From NCBI GenBank assembly GCA_016859345.1, contig CM029121.1:3396329-3460328 (forward strand): a stretch of 64,000 nucleotides of DNA, in the 5' to 3' direction. A program made the position numbers and the translations under genes. This DNA comes from Istiophorus platypterus (Eukaryota > Chordata > Actinopteri > Istiophoriformes > Istiophoridae). Position 1 is the stretch's first letter, and every line of letters starts with the position of its first letter. Below are positions 47,427 to 61,200 of the stretch, piece by piece. Below the pieces are notes generated by a model, which made no database searches, had not been told where the DNA came from, and worked only from the letters and a program-made list of their open reading frames with translations.

Positions 47427-49964
47427 CGTGTGTGTGTCTCTCTCTCTCTCTCTCTCTTTCTGTGAATGTATGGATGTGTGCTGTGGGCGTGGCGCTCCGG
47501 AGTCCGGCAGCCTGCCAGTTTATATACCCCTGGTCTTCATCCACTCTTTGGTAGATCATTGCTTCTCTCAGTTTGGATCATCTCCTGCTTACCTGTTTGC
47601 CTGCTCTAATCTCCGTCTCTCTGTCCCACTCACCATTCAGCTCAACTTCCCAAACCCTGCTCCTCATGACCAGTCAGCAGCTTCCCTCAATCCCTTGCTT
47701 CGACTACCAGCTCCTCTGCCTGCTTTCCCTGCTCAGCTCAGCCTTGCCACCCGCTGTATCCCCTTGATTCTCAATTTCGCCTGCTGGAACCTCCATTTCC
47801 CCATTCCTCATCCCCTACCAAGGCCTTTTGCAAAAAAATCTTTATTTGACTCTTCTTTGCATTGAGTCTGTATTTTGCATTTGGGTTCACCAGGGTGACA
47901 CGAGAGAGCGATCATCACCTGTGGCCTCTGGGGTTTGTCTCCACCATTAGATCTCATCCTTTGGCTGGTTCAGCTGCTGAATCATTTCAGAGACCTGTGG
48001 GCCCTCTTCCCCAGTCACTGGATAATGTAATCAGAAATACTGATCAGAAAAACAGTATAGAAGTATACCTACTGAAGTCATAAATCAGTCTGAACACCAC
48101 ATGTAGTTCACAGTGTATATTTTTAAGCCCTATTGTATTCTAACACCCAGCCTGTCTTACTGGCCTTTACCACAACTCCAACACTATAATGAGTGATTCA
48201 GTTACCTCTAACCTACCTTTAGATGTCTGTCCGTCTGTTTCAGACTGAATAACCTACCAAAGACCAAATCTGACCGAAAAAAGTGTTTCTCTGTCTGTGT
48301 CTCTGAGCGAGACTGTTATACAGCCCTGTAGACAGCAGCACTGTGGATCTGTGCATCTTACAGCCTGAGAAAAATATCCGAATCCGTGGTGCTAATTCAA
48401 AATGCGCTTCAGACCTACAAGAGAAGAATTCTGCAACTCATATAACTGATTAATTAATATCAAATTAAATTGATTAAAGATTGAAACATTTTTGAGAAAT
48501 ATTTTCTTTCAATGTTTCCCAATGCATTTAAAAGACAGGAGTGAAGTGAGGTCAGTGGCCTCTTCAAGGGTACCTGACAGACAACTCAGTAGGAGCACTA
48601 AGATGCCAGCAGATACATGATAGTGAGTCATATTCTCATGATATGTTCAGTTTTACATAATACAGGAGGGTGTTTTTAAATCATTTAAAACTTTCAAAAT
48701 AAATGGTTAAAAAAGGAAAGTAAGGAGTGATCTTCTGGGCAATTGGATGGAATGGAAATATTCTACATATCTTGTACATCATTTTCTCATTCTAAAAATC
48801 GGCCTTATGTGTCTTTGGAAACTTAAGGCTTCACCACACATTGTAAGATGAAGTCATGTGGTTACGAGAAGACGTAGCCTGCAGAGCATGAGTTTCATGG
48901 ACAGACTCAACAGTGGGTTTGAATGTTTTTTCGGTAAAACATTCTCTGTTGTAGTGACGTTCATATACTGTATCATAATGCAGGAAATGCATCCGAGTAG
49001 ACAGATTTGTTTCCCCCCATCTCGTTTTGTCAGTACTTCAGCTAAGTCTGGCTCCGCTCTTTAGTGCAAGCTCCAGTTCACCCTGTTTCTTACTCAGCAC
49101 GTGTGCACTGACTCATGTTGATGGTGATAAAGCTGGAAGCACATCAGGTCCAAAGTTTGCCTTCTGAAAGCAAGACTTGGCATCAAAAAGTATGTTATTT
49201 TAAACTGATCAGACAAATGTTTGTATATTGGCCCCGTTTACACAAATCACTTCAAGTGTCTGGTATCAGACTTAAATCTCTCTTAAATCCAGATGAGATT
49301 TAAGACTTGTTCAAATACATTCAGTCATTTGTCTGTGTCTCTGTTGGTCAGATCACAAATCTAATTACAATCCGTCTTAAACAATCCAGTATAAATGGGG
49401 CCTAAGACAACGTATAGACTTTTGTTTATTTCATTATTACAGCAATAGCAGTTTAGCCTCAGCTAACAGCTGTCGTATAACATAACATAGGCTAACATAA
49501 ACATGAATGAGAGTGAGACAAGGTTCGATCGTCTTCGTGTCTTGAACTCACGCTGCCCCCTCACCCACACAGATCATTCAGAGATCAATATTTCTGGAGG
49601 TGTGTCTTCTCATTGCTTTAATGAGACAGAGACAGTGGCTCTCCAGTGTCATTTCAGTTTAGCTTTGGCTTCAATGATCACAAGGACAGAGGAAACCGAC
49701 CGGTGATGGATGAGGAAAATCAGACAGTTGAGTGGATATGTCCACACGCTGCTGACCTATATATCTTGGAGAGTTGGAATTATTTATCGAAGTGACTAAG
49801 TGTAAAATGGGTCTGGACAAGGTTCTACTTCGTGTCATGTGTCATTTTATCATGTTATACGTAGATGTGTTTGTATATGCACTGGTGTCCTCACCTTCCC
49901 CTGCAGAGCTAAGTAACAGTGCATATTCATATTCCACAGTCAACTCTGTGTGTGTGTGTGTGTT

Positions 49965-49998
<34 letters not shown>

Positions 49999-52900
49999 AT
50001 GCTGCAAGAGGGAGAGGGATCTGAAAAATTCCTGTGTGCTATTGTTAGCCTGTGTACATGTGTGGGTGGGTGTGACTGCTAACAGGCTGCATGTTCAGCA
50101 ACAACAAGTGTGTGTGTTGTCATGTTTCATGGAGGGTACGAACCTCAGGACAAACACGAACACTACGCACTGAAGGTTCTGGTCAAGTCTACTGATCCTG
50201 GATTATATTTTTGTGTCTCAGGCTCCAGTAGAGAACTCATTGTAGTGTGTGTGGTTGTGTGTGTGAGTTGGGTCATTGAGCAGCTGCTCAATGACACACC
50301 CTATGAGCTTTAGGCTCGGTGGCTGCTTTGTATATCATTCAGTCGTGTCATACATCCAGCTGTGTAACTGAGCTGCTGTGTGGAGGCCATATGATGTTTT
50401 ACACAGTTCACACTTCTAAATAGCATTGAAATACCATAGCTGCCAGAATACCGTTACCATGGAAATGTGGGAAATGTTTCCCTCTGGGGTCTGTGACCTC
50501 TGCCAGTGGTCAGGATGACATCTTAGGTATATTAATTGGTCAGGTGCTTGTGGCTCTAAGTTCATGCTTTTTCTACAGTATATTTTCTTCTTTACACCTG
50601 ATCTACAGATGAGAGAAATCTATCACAGCATCAGCTCAGCTCTACCATCCCACACCACACTCCTGTACATGACTCTCATCTTTTCCCTGAAAAACTCATG
50701 AAAACGTCAGACTTTTATACAGTCCAAGAAACTACAAGTTGGCATCTTGGTTACAGCTCAGCTAGGAAATCCTTGCCCACCGTGGAGTGTCTCTGCTGCA
50801 GTGCTTTCAGCTGGACACCGGAGGTGAGAGTATCGGCGCAGCCGACGGAAACACGTCCGTTTCCATCAGCATCTCCTCTTCCGTCACTGCTAGGTCACTG
50901 TTGCCACACTGTTGCCCCTGCAATCCACAAAAAGTGAGCCGCTTTCTCAACTGATGCATCGACTGGTTTGCTTCGCCATGGTGATGCTCCATAGCGATGC
51001 CAGTCCAAGCTGACATGTAGTATGTTATGGTCACACTCCTCCTGGTACAGCCCAGGCACGCAGGTGTTTTAAGGAAAATCTTTTTTCTCATAGTTAATAT
51101 TAAAAATGTCTCCTGAAGAAAATCTGCAACTGTATTAAATTCAAACCGTTTGGAAATTACTGAAGTCAGTAGTGTGGGGAGTCCTCACATCTCATCTCTT
51201 GCTTAGCATGTGGTTTCCAACGTTGCCCCTGCATCATTCAAAGGCATTGATTAAGCTTCCTCTGACTCATTGATGCAATCTTCATCTCCTGGAGGGTGGT
51301 CCTCAGCATCGTTGGCCCAAATGAGGGGCGGATTCTAAACTGCTGCCTACACTGTGTACACTGGGCAGATTTGTTACTTGGCTGGAAGGGACAGCCCTGA
51401 ATTGTGACTGTCAGGGAATGTTAAGATATGTCAAAATTTGTGTGGTGGGTTTTATGTTCACATAGTAGTCTTAGTTTGAAAAACTGGAAATCCTTTGTCC
51501 AAACATAGATCATTGCACACATCGCAACTCATATTTAACATGTCCTGAGAGTGTCCTTAAGTCAGGTGTGGTTTAAAAAAAAACAGCCTCAGCTCATGGA
51601 AGAAAACCAATGCAGCCAAACTATGTAGGTACATCTGTCTGTGTCTTGTGGCCCTGTGCCCTTGGTGTCACTGATAAGTCAGTCTACTGATTTTATTGGC
51701 CGATATTTGCCAATCTAAATTGGTATGGATGTATATGTTGTCCAGTACGAACACTTTTTTTTTTCTTTTCAATAGAACATGCTTGTGGTAATGTAATGTG
51801 CTCGGGAAAGTGAGCTGAGCTTAAAAAGAGACTTAACCTGGGATAAAATTAAAGCTGAGTGGTTAGGGCACATATCACATGAGTAGCGAGTCTCTGGTTG
51901 GACTCCCAGGCGCTACTTGTCAAAATTGTTGTCTGTTTTCACCGTTCCCGTCGAATAAAGGCATAAAACTGCCCCAAATAATACCGTTCTCCATTGTATT
52001 TATCTGATCTGCTGTATTCATACTTTGAAACTGTGCATCCAAGACAACAGCAGATTCCCAGACTGCCAGTGCATCCTGACTAGGGGGTCCTGTGTTTAAA
52101 AAGTGCAGATGAACTCATTTGTTTCTTCTCCCACACATTGGCTCACTTGAAAAACATTTTAAACACAGTTTTCAGTTGATGTAAATCAGTCGTGTGTTTC
52201 CTCCTCTCAGGTTCACAACATTAACGGCAGGACTTGGCTTAAAAGCTTATTTATTTGACACCTTCAGACATAGTCTCAAAAAAGAGTAATCTCTATATCA
52301 TACTCTTAAATAAATTATATATTCTACATTTATGCTGATCAGTCTCACGACCTTAACTACATTATTCTGCTCTTTTTGTACATTTCTAATTTCTGCTTGT
52401 AGCAAATTGCACCTCTGAAGCAGATTAAATGAATCACCAGTCATTAAAATATCTCTTCTGTATTTTGTTTTCATGGCACACAGTTTTTTACTGAGTGAAT
52501 ACTGTACACAGTGTTGACATTGTGGCTGATTGGTGGAAGCATCCCAAAGCGTGTGCAGGTGTGTTGTAAATGGGTGTACGTGTCCACCTGCTATCTGCTG
52601 AACCCACAGGAAATAGACTGTAACATATAGAGTGTAACATAATCATATTGTATTTGATTTTCAGTTTGTTATAGTCTTTACCCTTAATGAAAATTTAAAT
52701 GTTCTTCACGCTGAAATGTTTATTGAAATGTGATGCATCCACAGCCGCGGTTCACCACAGACAGCTTTTTGATAAAAAAGCAGAAGCGTTTCTCTGTTTC
52801 TATATTTAGCTGCATTTGATTTCCTGAACTTTTATTTCTTCAACAACAAAGCAGTGAATTCATGTAGGCTGGATCAGTGTGTAGTGTGAATTCTTGTCCT

Positions 52901-53233
52901 GTAGAGGGAGGTGGTCCTGCTGGTGGCTGTGTGCTGCTGGATTGAGGTTCATGGACTAGTCCTGCTTCACACCTGTCTTGTCTGGGAACCTGCTCAGTCT
53001 TCTTTAGTGAGGGAACGATGGGTTTTTGTGCTTATCTGTATGGTTATGTGTTTCTTTTCAGGGAGAGTGTGTGTTGACTGTCCAGCTCGATGATGATGAC
53101 GTGTGTCGTGCTGAGGGAGAAGAGTTTTATCTTTTATTCTCAGGATCCACCCAGAGACATGTGAGCAGCACCCTGCGAGCTAGCCACGTCATTCTGCAGG
53201 CTGTGTGTCCAGGTACAGCGCTCACACACACAG

Positions 53234-53332
<99 letters not shown>

Positions 53333-55203
53333 AATACACATACATGCACACATGGACAGTGTTGGATTACTGTTTCTTATTTAACAGGTTATTTGAGATT
53401 TTTATGGTAATACACATGTATGTATTTAAAACAAAACAAAACAAAACCCTGATTTGGATGCTGGACCGAAGGGGGGGGATTATGCTTCTCTACCTGCCAC
53501 TCCAGAGCTCAGACCTTCCTCACTAAGGGATAACGTGGAAAAATTGATACACCCCTGGAATGGATGTGTATTGGATGGTTCTTGACAGGCTGTCGGAGCA
53601 ACTTGTGCCACCACTTTGATTTTATTCAGTCTGTCTGGAGTATTTCAACACAGCCGCGATGGATCACTCACCTTGTGCGTCGATGAAGAACGCAGCTGGC
53701 AGCGAGAAATGATGTGAATAACAGGGCACATTGGTAATGGACACTTCGAATGCACCTTGTGGCCCCGGGTTCCTTCTCAGGGCTACGCCCGTCTGAGGGT
53801 TGCTTTGCCATCAATCAGAAACGTCCATGTTTCTGCGACTGGGCCAGTTGCAGGCAGCTCTTGCTGCCTTTGTCTCCTTAAGTGCAGACTTTGGGAATGC
53901 TCCCCCAGGGAGGGGTGTGTGTGCGTTGGCCTGTTCAGACCCCACCCTCCTCCCCGTTGGCATTTTCCTCCTCATTCTCCAGCCCTTTGGAAACAGGGGG
54001 AAAGAATTACTCTGGCTCTGTCCAAAGTTAACAACAAATCCACCTCCCAGCTCCTAAAGCTCACTGATTCATGTTAGATCTGGTTTGTTTAATTGGTTTA
54101 AAAACTGAAGTGTAAAATAAGTGCTCACTGTTTTACAGGAGGTTATGTGCCGGACTATTTCTTGGCAGGATCAGTAAGAAAAACAAAAAATGTAAAAATT
54201 CTGAGGATTCTTAACATTTGAGTTTTTGTGTTGACTGTAAGAACAGAAAGGAAGAATTCTTGAGCTGCTCAAACTCATGCACTGGAACCCTGAACTTATC
54301 TGGACATTAGTCGGAGGAACTGTATGCGAGAAAGTAAATGTTCGAATTGGTTGGAGCGGACATTAAAGAGACGTTACCCTCCACCTCCCTCATTCAAAGT
54401 CCGTGTAATGTTCGACTGAGCCGACATGAGAACAGAGAAGGTCCTTGTCCAGAGAATTCACAGTGACGTGTGTGAGTGTGTTGATAGTGTCTCCGTCCTG
54501 CCAACTGATCGCTCTGCTGGGGCGTAACCCCTCATGTAAACCAAAGGGAGTGTTAGCAATAGGTGAGAACACGTCTGACAAGGACAATCTCCTGCTGTAT
54601 GCTACTTGTGTGAAAGGACAGCTCCAGACAATGTTTGGACCTCATTCTCCTAAAAAACAAAATACCTGAGTCCAAATGAGAAACAATGGCAGTTTTCTTT
54701 TCCTCACTTTTTGATTTCTGTGGTAACAAACAGTAACAACTCTCCATTTATTCATTATCTCACACCCACACTGAAGTAGATATGTCTGAAAACGAAGCTT
54801 CTTCCACCAAACTCAACTCGTAAGACAACAGTTTCAACTCTTCTCATTCTTCTTCCTCTGGTTGATGAACAACAGAATGTCTCTTTCTTCTTCTGTAGAG
54901 ATGAGCAGATGGATGGACACTAATGATGTTTCATGAAATGTAGACATTCTTAGTATTTCTTCTGCGCTGGGAAATGGGACTTATTAATTAAGTTACTTTA
55001 AAAACAAAATATGGTTAACCCCGCCGGAGAGACACTGCCAACTGAAGATGATACTGAAGCCAGTGTCTGTGTTCACGTCACTGAATTTTAATCAAAGACA
55101 CAGGAAATTATTTTGTTGTGTCTGGAGGTTAGTGGTTCTCAATGGTAACCCTGAAACTGAACTGAAAACACTGCTCTGTGTGTGTTTGTGTGTGTGTGTG
55201 TTT

Positions 55204-55255
<52 letters not shown>

Positions 55256-58155
55256 CCCATAATGTGTGTGAGCAGGTCTTGGTGACATTATGTCGGACTC
55301 AGCCTGGTGGACCAGTGAAAGCACACTCACAGGAGACCTTCTGCTATGTTCAGGTAACGGCTCCGTCCTCTCATCAACTCTCTCTGTCTCAGGTCCTGTC
55401 CTGGTCTCACCATGTGATGTTTTCAGACAGAGCCGACCAGAGGAAAAGATGGAAATTATATGTTAGTCATGAGCAGCACTTTGCATTTTGGATCCTGCTT
55501 GACGCTGTCCTCGGTGAGGAGGACAGCCCTGATGTAGGACAACGTGCTTGTGGCTTCTTACCTTAGAAAGCCTAGTATGCTGCATTCACTGACAGCTGTT
55601 TTTAACTCATTACAGATGTATAAGAAATGACAGCACAGTTAGGAGCTTTGCACACAGCACATGCTTCAGGCCTCAGGGCTTTAACATCTTTTTAAGCTAA
55701 TATTATTCATACTTATTTCTGCCAGTCGGTATAATGTTCCTATTGCAATCGGTGCAGACAGTATACTGATGGTAGGCCATGGCTAATAGTTGATCATGTT
55801 TCAACTGTGTTGTACCATCAGGTGGTTGAGGTCATGTAGAAACTGTAAAATATCTTGTTCATTTTATACGTTGGTCACAATTCCTGACAAATTAACCCGA
55901 CTGAACCTCATCAGAAATGTCTATGTGTTCATGAGGAGAGTAAGAGAGGAAGAGTAGCGGATGACATGTCTCTGTCTGTTCTGGCCATGATGGTGTGGTG
56001 CTCACAGATCAGTGTCTTGAGTATTGATGTATTTATTTTAGTGCTGCCTTCAAGGTTTTCATCATTAAAGTCCAGTCCGTGTTATTATGGGTGTTTATCA
56101 CAATCTGTCAACAAAAAAGGACATTGTATTTTACATTTTTCGTGAATGATGGATCCTTTTGTTTATTGCATTCTGTTTAAGAGTCACACACCAGCTGACA
56201 GCAAATAACCAATGCAGGGAATTGAAAAAAGTAGCTACACGTTGTGTAATGAATATAAGGATGTCATTAAAATGGACTCGACACTGAAATCAGCACTTGA
56301 AGGCAGCACACAGTAATGTGAAAGGGTTTTTCTGAGAGAAGCAATGTATGTGTTGTGTGTAGGACCTGGCCCTGGACATGGCGCGCTTCCTTCTTGACAA
56401 CACATCTCCTCAAGAAGCATTGTTATTGGATGATGAGCAGGTAAGTGAGAGGTCTGACAGGTTGCCTATATTTGGAAAAGGATTTTTATCCAATAAAAAA
56501 ATCTTTTTTAGGCGAGGCTTGTGGTCTGTCTTTTACATACTGCTTCAAGAAAACTATCAGACAAGTGTCACTTTCGAGTTATGTGTATTTTGTGTTTTCG
56601 TGTGTGTGTCAGATTCCGCTCAAAGAGTGTGAGAGGTTGGATGAGAGCCTGGCCCTGGCCCTGAAACACCTCAGTCTGCCCCACCACAGGACTGCACACA
56701 CATACACACAGATGGATCACCAAACACACACCTTCACGGCAACAGACACACATACACACTGTGATGCAGACAGACCCAACACAGAGACACACAAACAACC
56801 CTGGATGGAGGTGTCCACCCCTCTGGACAGCTGCAGTGGTGAGTTGGCGTGCTTTTTATTGTGAATGTCTCCGTCAATCACCGTTCGCCTGCGTCTTGTG
56901 CTCTCTGTGCTTGACTACATGACACTGTGAGTGCTGAGGTCACCGTGGTGACAACACTTGGATCCGCTTTCGAAACATCTGAATAATTCCAAATAGAATA
57001 AGCCAAAATTCAGAAGCATGTATTGAACAGTGGTGTAATGCTGCTGATTTCGTCCCTACTGACTGTGTCCTCAGTGCTAACCACCAAGATCCACCGCTGC
57101 TTTCATTACTGTGATATAATTTTAATGAGCGTAACTCAGCGTAGACTCAGTCTAAACTGATCCGCCAGCGGACCAACTGTCTAACAAATCTGATCACATC
57201 CCATCTACAGCCACTGAACACTTTTAACGTCAGGTTGCTGTAACTCAGTGATGATGCTGGTGGTTTGTATCAGTGTTGGTGTGTTCCAGTTCCACCACAG
57301 CGACACATACAAGCTGTTTGTCTCACTGAGGTCCAACATGCCATTTCTTTACCACGTGGCTGTTATTTACAACATGGCTACATGTTATTCTATTTGGAGG
57401 ATATCTGACTGCTTTAGTTTCTAGAGAGGACTAGAGAGGACCTCCCACTAGTTCAGGTGTCGTGGCACTATTTGGACGTTGACACCAAATGTGTACTAAT
57501 TAGGGACAGTTTTTTGTCCCTTAAACCATTTCAGTCTTGATACTGTTTGATTTTTGGTATTTCTTCTCTTAAATTTAAAGTCTGTACACTTAACTTTATC
57601 GAACTGTTGAAGATAATTTTTTTTCCTCCCCCAACATCCATTTAAAGCAGGATTAGGAGGTGATATCCAGTCTGCTCAAAATAACAACCCCATAGGTTGT
57701 TTGCTCATAATGGGTCTTCGTTGTCATGGTAAAATTAATAAGTGTGCGGTTAAGGTTGTGGACTGGTAATGGATATATCAAAAAATAACCATGGGTTTCA
57801 CACGGGAAACTAACGGTGGTCTCCCTTGTTTTGTCAACTCATCCGACCATCCTTTAAAGTACGGACCTAATCACTTTTTACACTATGTCATAATCAGCAC
57901 TAGAAGTTGCCTAACAACAAATGTAACTGTGTTGAAAGAAGCTGCTGCACAGACAATCTATTCGGTCGATTTTCAATGGAGAACAGTCAGTATTTAATTA
58001 AAAATGTTGCTGCTCCTGTCCTACAAACCCCAGGTTAATGTTTATTTGTTTTCTGTTACCAGTTAATATTACAACACTTGACAAAAATAAAATAAGAAAA
58101 TACTTTTGTCATTATCATAACTAAAATTAAAGTATATATGCATATGTGTGTGTGT

Positions 58156-58212
<57 letters not shown>

Positions 58213-61200
58213 AATGTTCAGAGATGATAGAGTATTTAACATGTGACTTAAACTGAGTGTCATGACTGGCTGACATCACGGTTTAAATAGAGACTACTGT
58301 CAGGTTTAAAAGCAGCTCCAGGAAACTGAGAGGGTGGTGCAATCTGACATTTCTCTCTCCTCCAAGAGGTGTCGGCCTCGCTCTGGTCGGTCTTATCAGC
58401 TGAGTCCGCCCCCTCACCTCTCTTTTTGTCTCCCCTCCAGCTGTGTCTCAGTGCCAGCAGCTCTCTAGCCTGCTGCACTTGGCAGCCAGTCATGGTCTGA
58501 GGACGGTGGCATCATTCCTCCTGCAGCAGCCGGGAGGCCGGGAGGCTCTCAGGAGGACCAATGCTCAGGGACAAACAGCAGCGCATTTGGCCGAGAGCAG
58601 AGGACATCAGCAGCTGGTGGAGCTCTTCAAACAGTGAGTACCTCAACCTGCACGTCTCATCATTGGAGCTGCTGAAGGATAGCAACTGTTTGTTATTTTT
58701 CCTTTCTTTCTTGTATTATTTTTCTGGTTATTTGTTAATTTTGAAATATCCTTTGAGCCATCATTGGACCACCACTTCTCCAGGCACACAGGGTCATAGA
58801 GGCAGTTTGTACTCAAGGTGTAGTGAAGAGGTGAAAGGGAAAAAAATCTGTTTGCTGAAATAGAAGTGCACATGTCAGAGTTACAGGGGATATGTGTCTA
58901 TGTGTGTGTTAAATGAGGTGTGAGAATGAGCCATAAACATCGGTCTCAGTCAGTGTAACTGAAATGTGACTGCTGTGGAGTAGAAACGGACGGTGAACAC
59001 ATGATGTAGCTGCACAGGTGGAGGACGCTCCCTCACATCCGAGGCAGACGAGGTCATATAGAAACAGTTTATATAAGCCCAGTTTTTAGATAATTATCAT
59101 GAAATACAACATGCTCAGTTCACTGTTGTGTGGATTAGACTTCCCAAGGCAACCTGTGGAGGTTTGACCACTGGCAGCATTGTGGAGCAGTGGCTCTCCT
59201 TTTAATCAGCATCATTTATGTGCATGAGCACAAAGGCCACACGATTCGCATCCTGCTATTTGAGTCAGATGATTCTACAGCTGGTGACGCTACTGCACCA
59301 ACAAACACAGCAGTGTTCAAGTAAAGTCAGCGAAGAAGAATTTGTGTCTGGTCTTTGCTCTTCTTGTGACAAATGGTGCAACCTTTACAGTCAGTACAGT
59401 TGTAAAGTCACTGTTATAAAGGCAGAGCTGAGGAACTCATACAACAGAACTGATCTGCTAGACGGGGAAACTCTGTTCAGATCACCTTGAGAATGAAGGT
59501 TCACAGAGTGAATTCTCTCGGCTAGAAAACTGTTAGCAGTAATCGTGCACAGACAGCGCTGTACTAGACACTGTTGACCCAGTGTGGACATGAAGCTGAA
59601 AGCCAGACTGAGTCATGGCTTGATTAAAAACCCACTACTACACAAATTGAGTCGAACACGTGTATTTGTTGGGCTTCTCCCTACAGAATGATGTGTCTGT
59701 TCAACGGGGCTTTTCTGCTGCTGAGTAAAGGAGCTAGTGAGTCACCTGCTCACAGACACAAAGGGATTAGAGCCTCCTTCTGTCTCATACTGATGACATC
59801 ACAGTTACTGAGTCAGTTCCCCTTGCTGGGGAAGGAAAAGGGGAAAAAAAGGGGGTGGAGTGTAAAGGCAGATGAACAGAGCCAGGAGACGACGGTCAGG
59901 AGAGTCAGAGCAGTAGTGCTGCTTACTGACAGACAGGCAGGAGAGAAACAAGGAGACCTGATGCTACTGCAGAAGTTCTTTATAATTCATTAGTCTTTGC
60001 AGTATTTTGCCCAGTACCTGTTCCCTGCAAGTGTAGCTGTGATCCAGCCTCACACTGAGTCATCTCTCTCTTTGAGTGTGAAGCATCCAACACCCATCAG
60101 CCCTGGCAAAAACAAAAAACTTTTCCCTGTGTAGATGTTGCTCAACAGGTTTTTTTTTCTCATTGACAGTCCTCCACGTGTTGACTAACTACTGTTTGCC
60201 ACCAACTGGCGTAACTGTAAAACCTGTTAAAGCTCCACTAATCACTCCCACTGTTAACAGGCGATTAAATGAATACTTGTAATCTTATTCCCAGAGTCAG
60301 GCTCACAGAACATCATCAGGTATGCAGAGATTTGAGCTTCGTTAGCTCCTAGTGTTGATGTATACAGCACGGTACTGTTGAGTTCAGCCTCAGCGCTCTC
60401 ATCAGTCTCAGTGACCAGCTGGAGAACATAGTGGAGCATTTAGCAGCTAAAGAGCCAGATATTTCCCTCAGGAGCTGGTGGAGACCAGTGCTAAAAGAGA
60501 GGGAAGACTGGACTGAAACCCCAAATCTAATGTTGCTCATGTTGATCCGTGTCTGTTAAATGCTCCACAGAAGCATCACTACAAGGGCGTCCTTTCACAT
60601 TGCACTTGATCATCTGATCCATTGCCTTCCTCTCAGCTTCATATTCAGTTAAAGCAAAAATAATCTTAGTGCACATAGTGCGGCTTTACTATCTGAGACC
60701 TGAGGGTGAAGTAAGGAGCAGCATCAAACCGATGAAATCGGTCTGCATGGAGACTGCTCTTCGGTTTGAGCTGAACTAGACTGTTAGAGCAGGTATGAGC
60801 AACAGACATTGAACGCCAACTGAAATTGTCTCAAAGTCCTGCTTCCACTGACCAGACCCTGTCCTCTGCCATCACAGTGTCTGCTCACGTGTTGTCATGG
60901 ATCTGAGGCAACACGCCATGTTCTAATCAATGAGAGGCTGAGGTGAGTGACAGGGTGATCTGACAAGAATTAGTAGCACTAATGCCGTCACTATGAAGAG
61001 AAACCGGTTTACAACACTCACACGGCTTACTGGGAAACTCGGTGTGTGTTTGCGTGTGTGTAATTGTGTGTGACTGCGTGCGTGGTGGTGGCGTTGTGTG
61101 TGTATGTGTGGTTGAGTGTGCATGATTGTGTTCGCGCACATGGTTGTGTGTGCTTGCGTGATGTATATGTGCATGTGTGTTTGTGTGTGCACGTGTGTGT

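Noticed and set aside
53647..53805. Functional 5.8S rRNA gene
   Set aside because: Isolated from 18S and 28S, with many substitutions at CpG sites, in a protein-gene intron.
53757..54077. 106-codon plus-strand ORF
   Set aside because: It lies on the 5.8S-ITS2 pseudogene and is a by-product of rRNA sequence.
59688..59993. 101-codon ORF after an acceptor-like site, possible extra akap13 exon
   Set aside because: Phase from the preceding exon would create an immediate stop codon, and no good donor follows the start of the segment.
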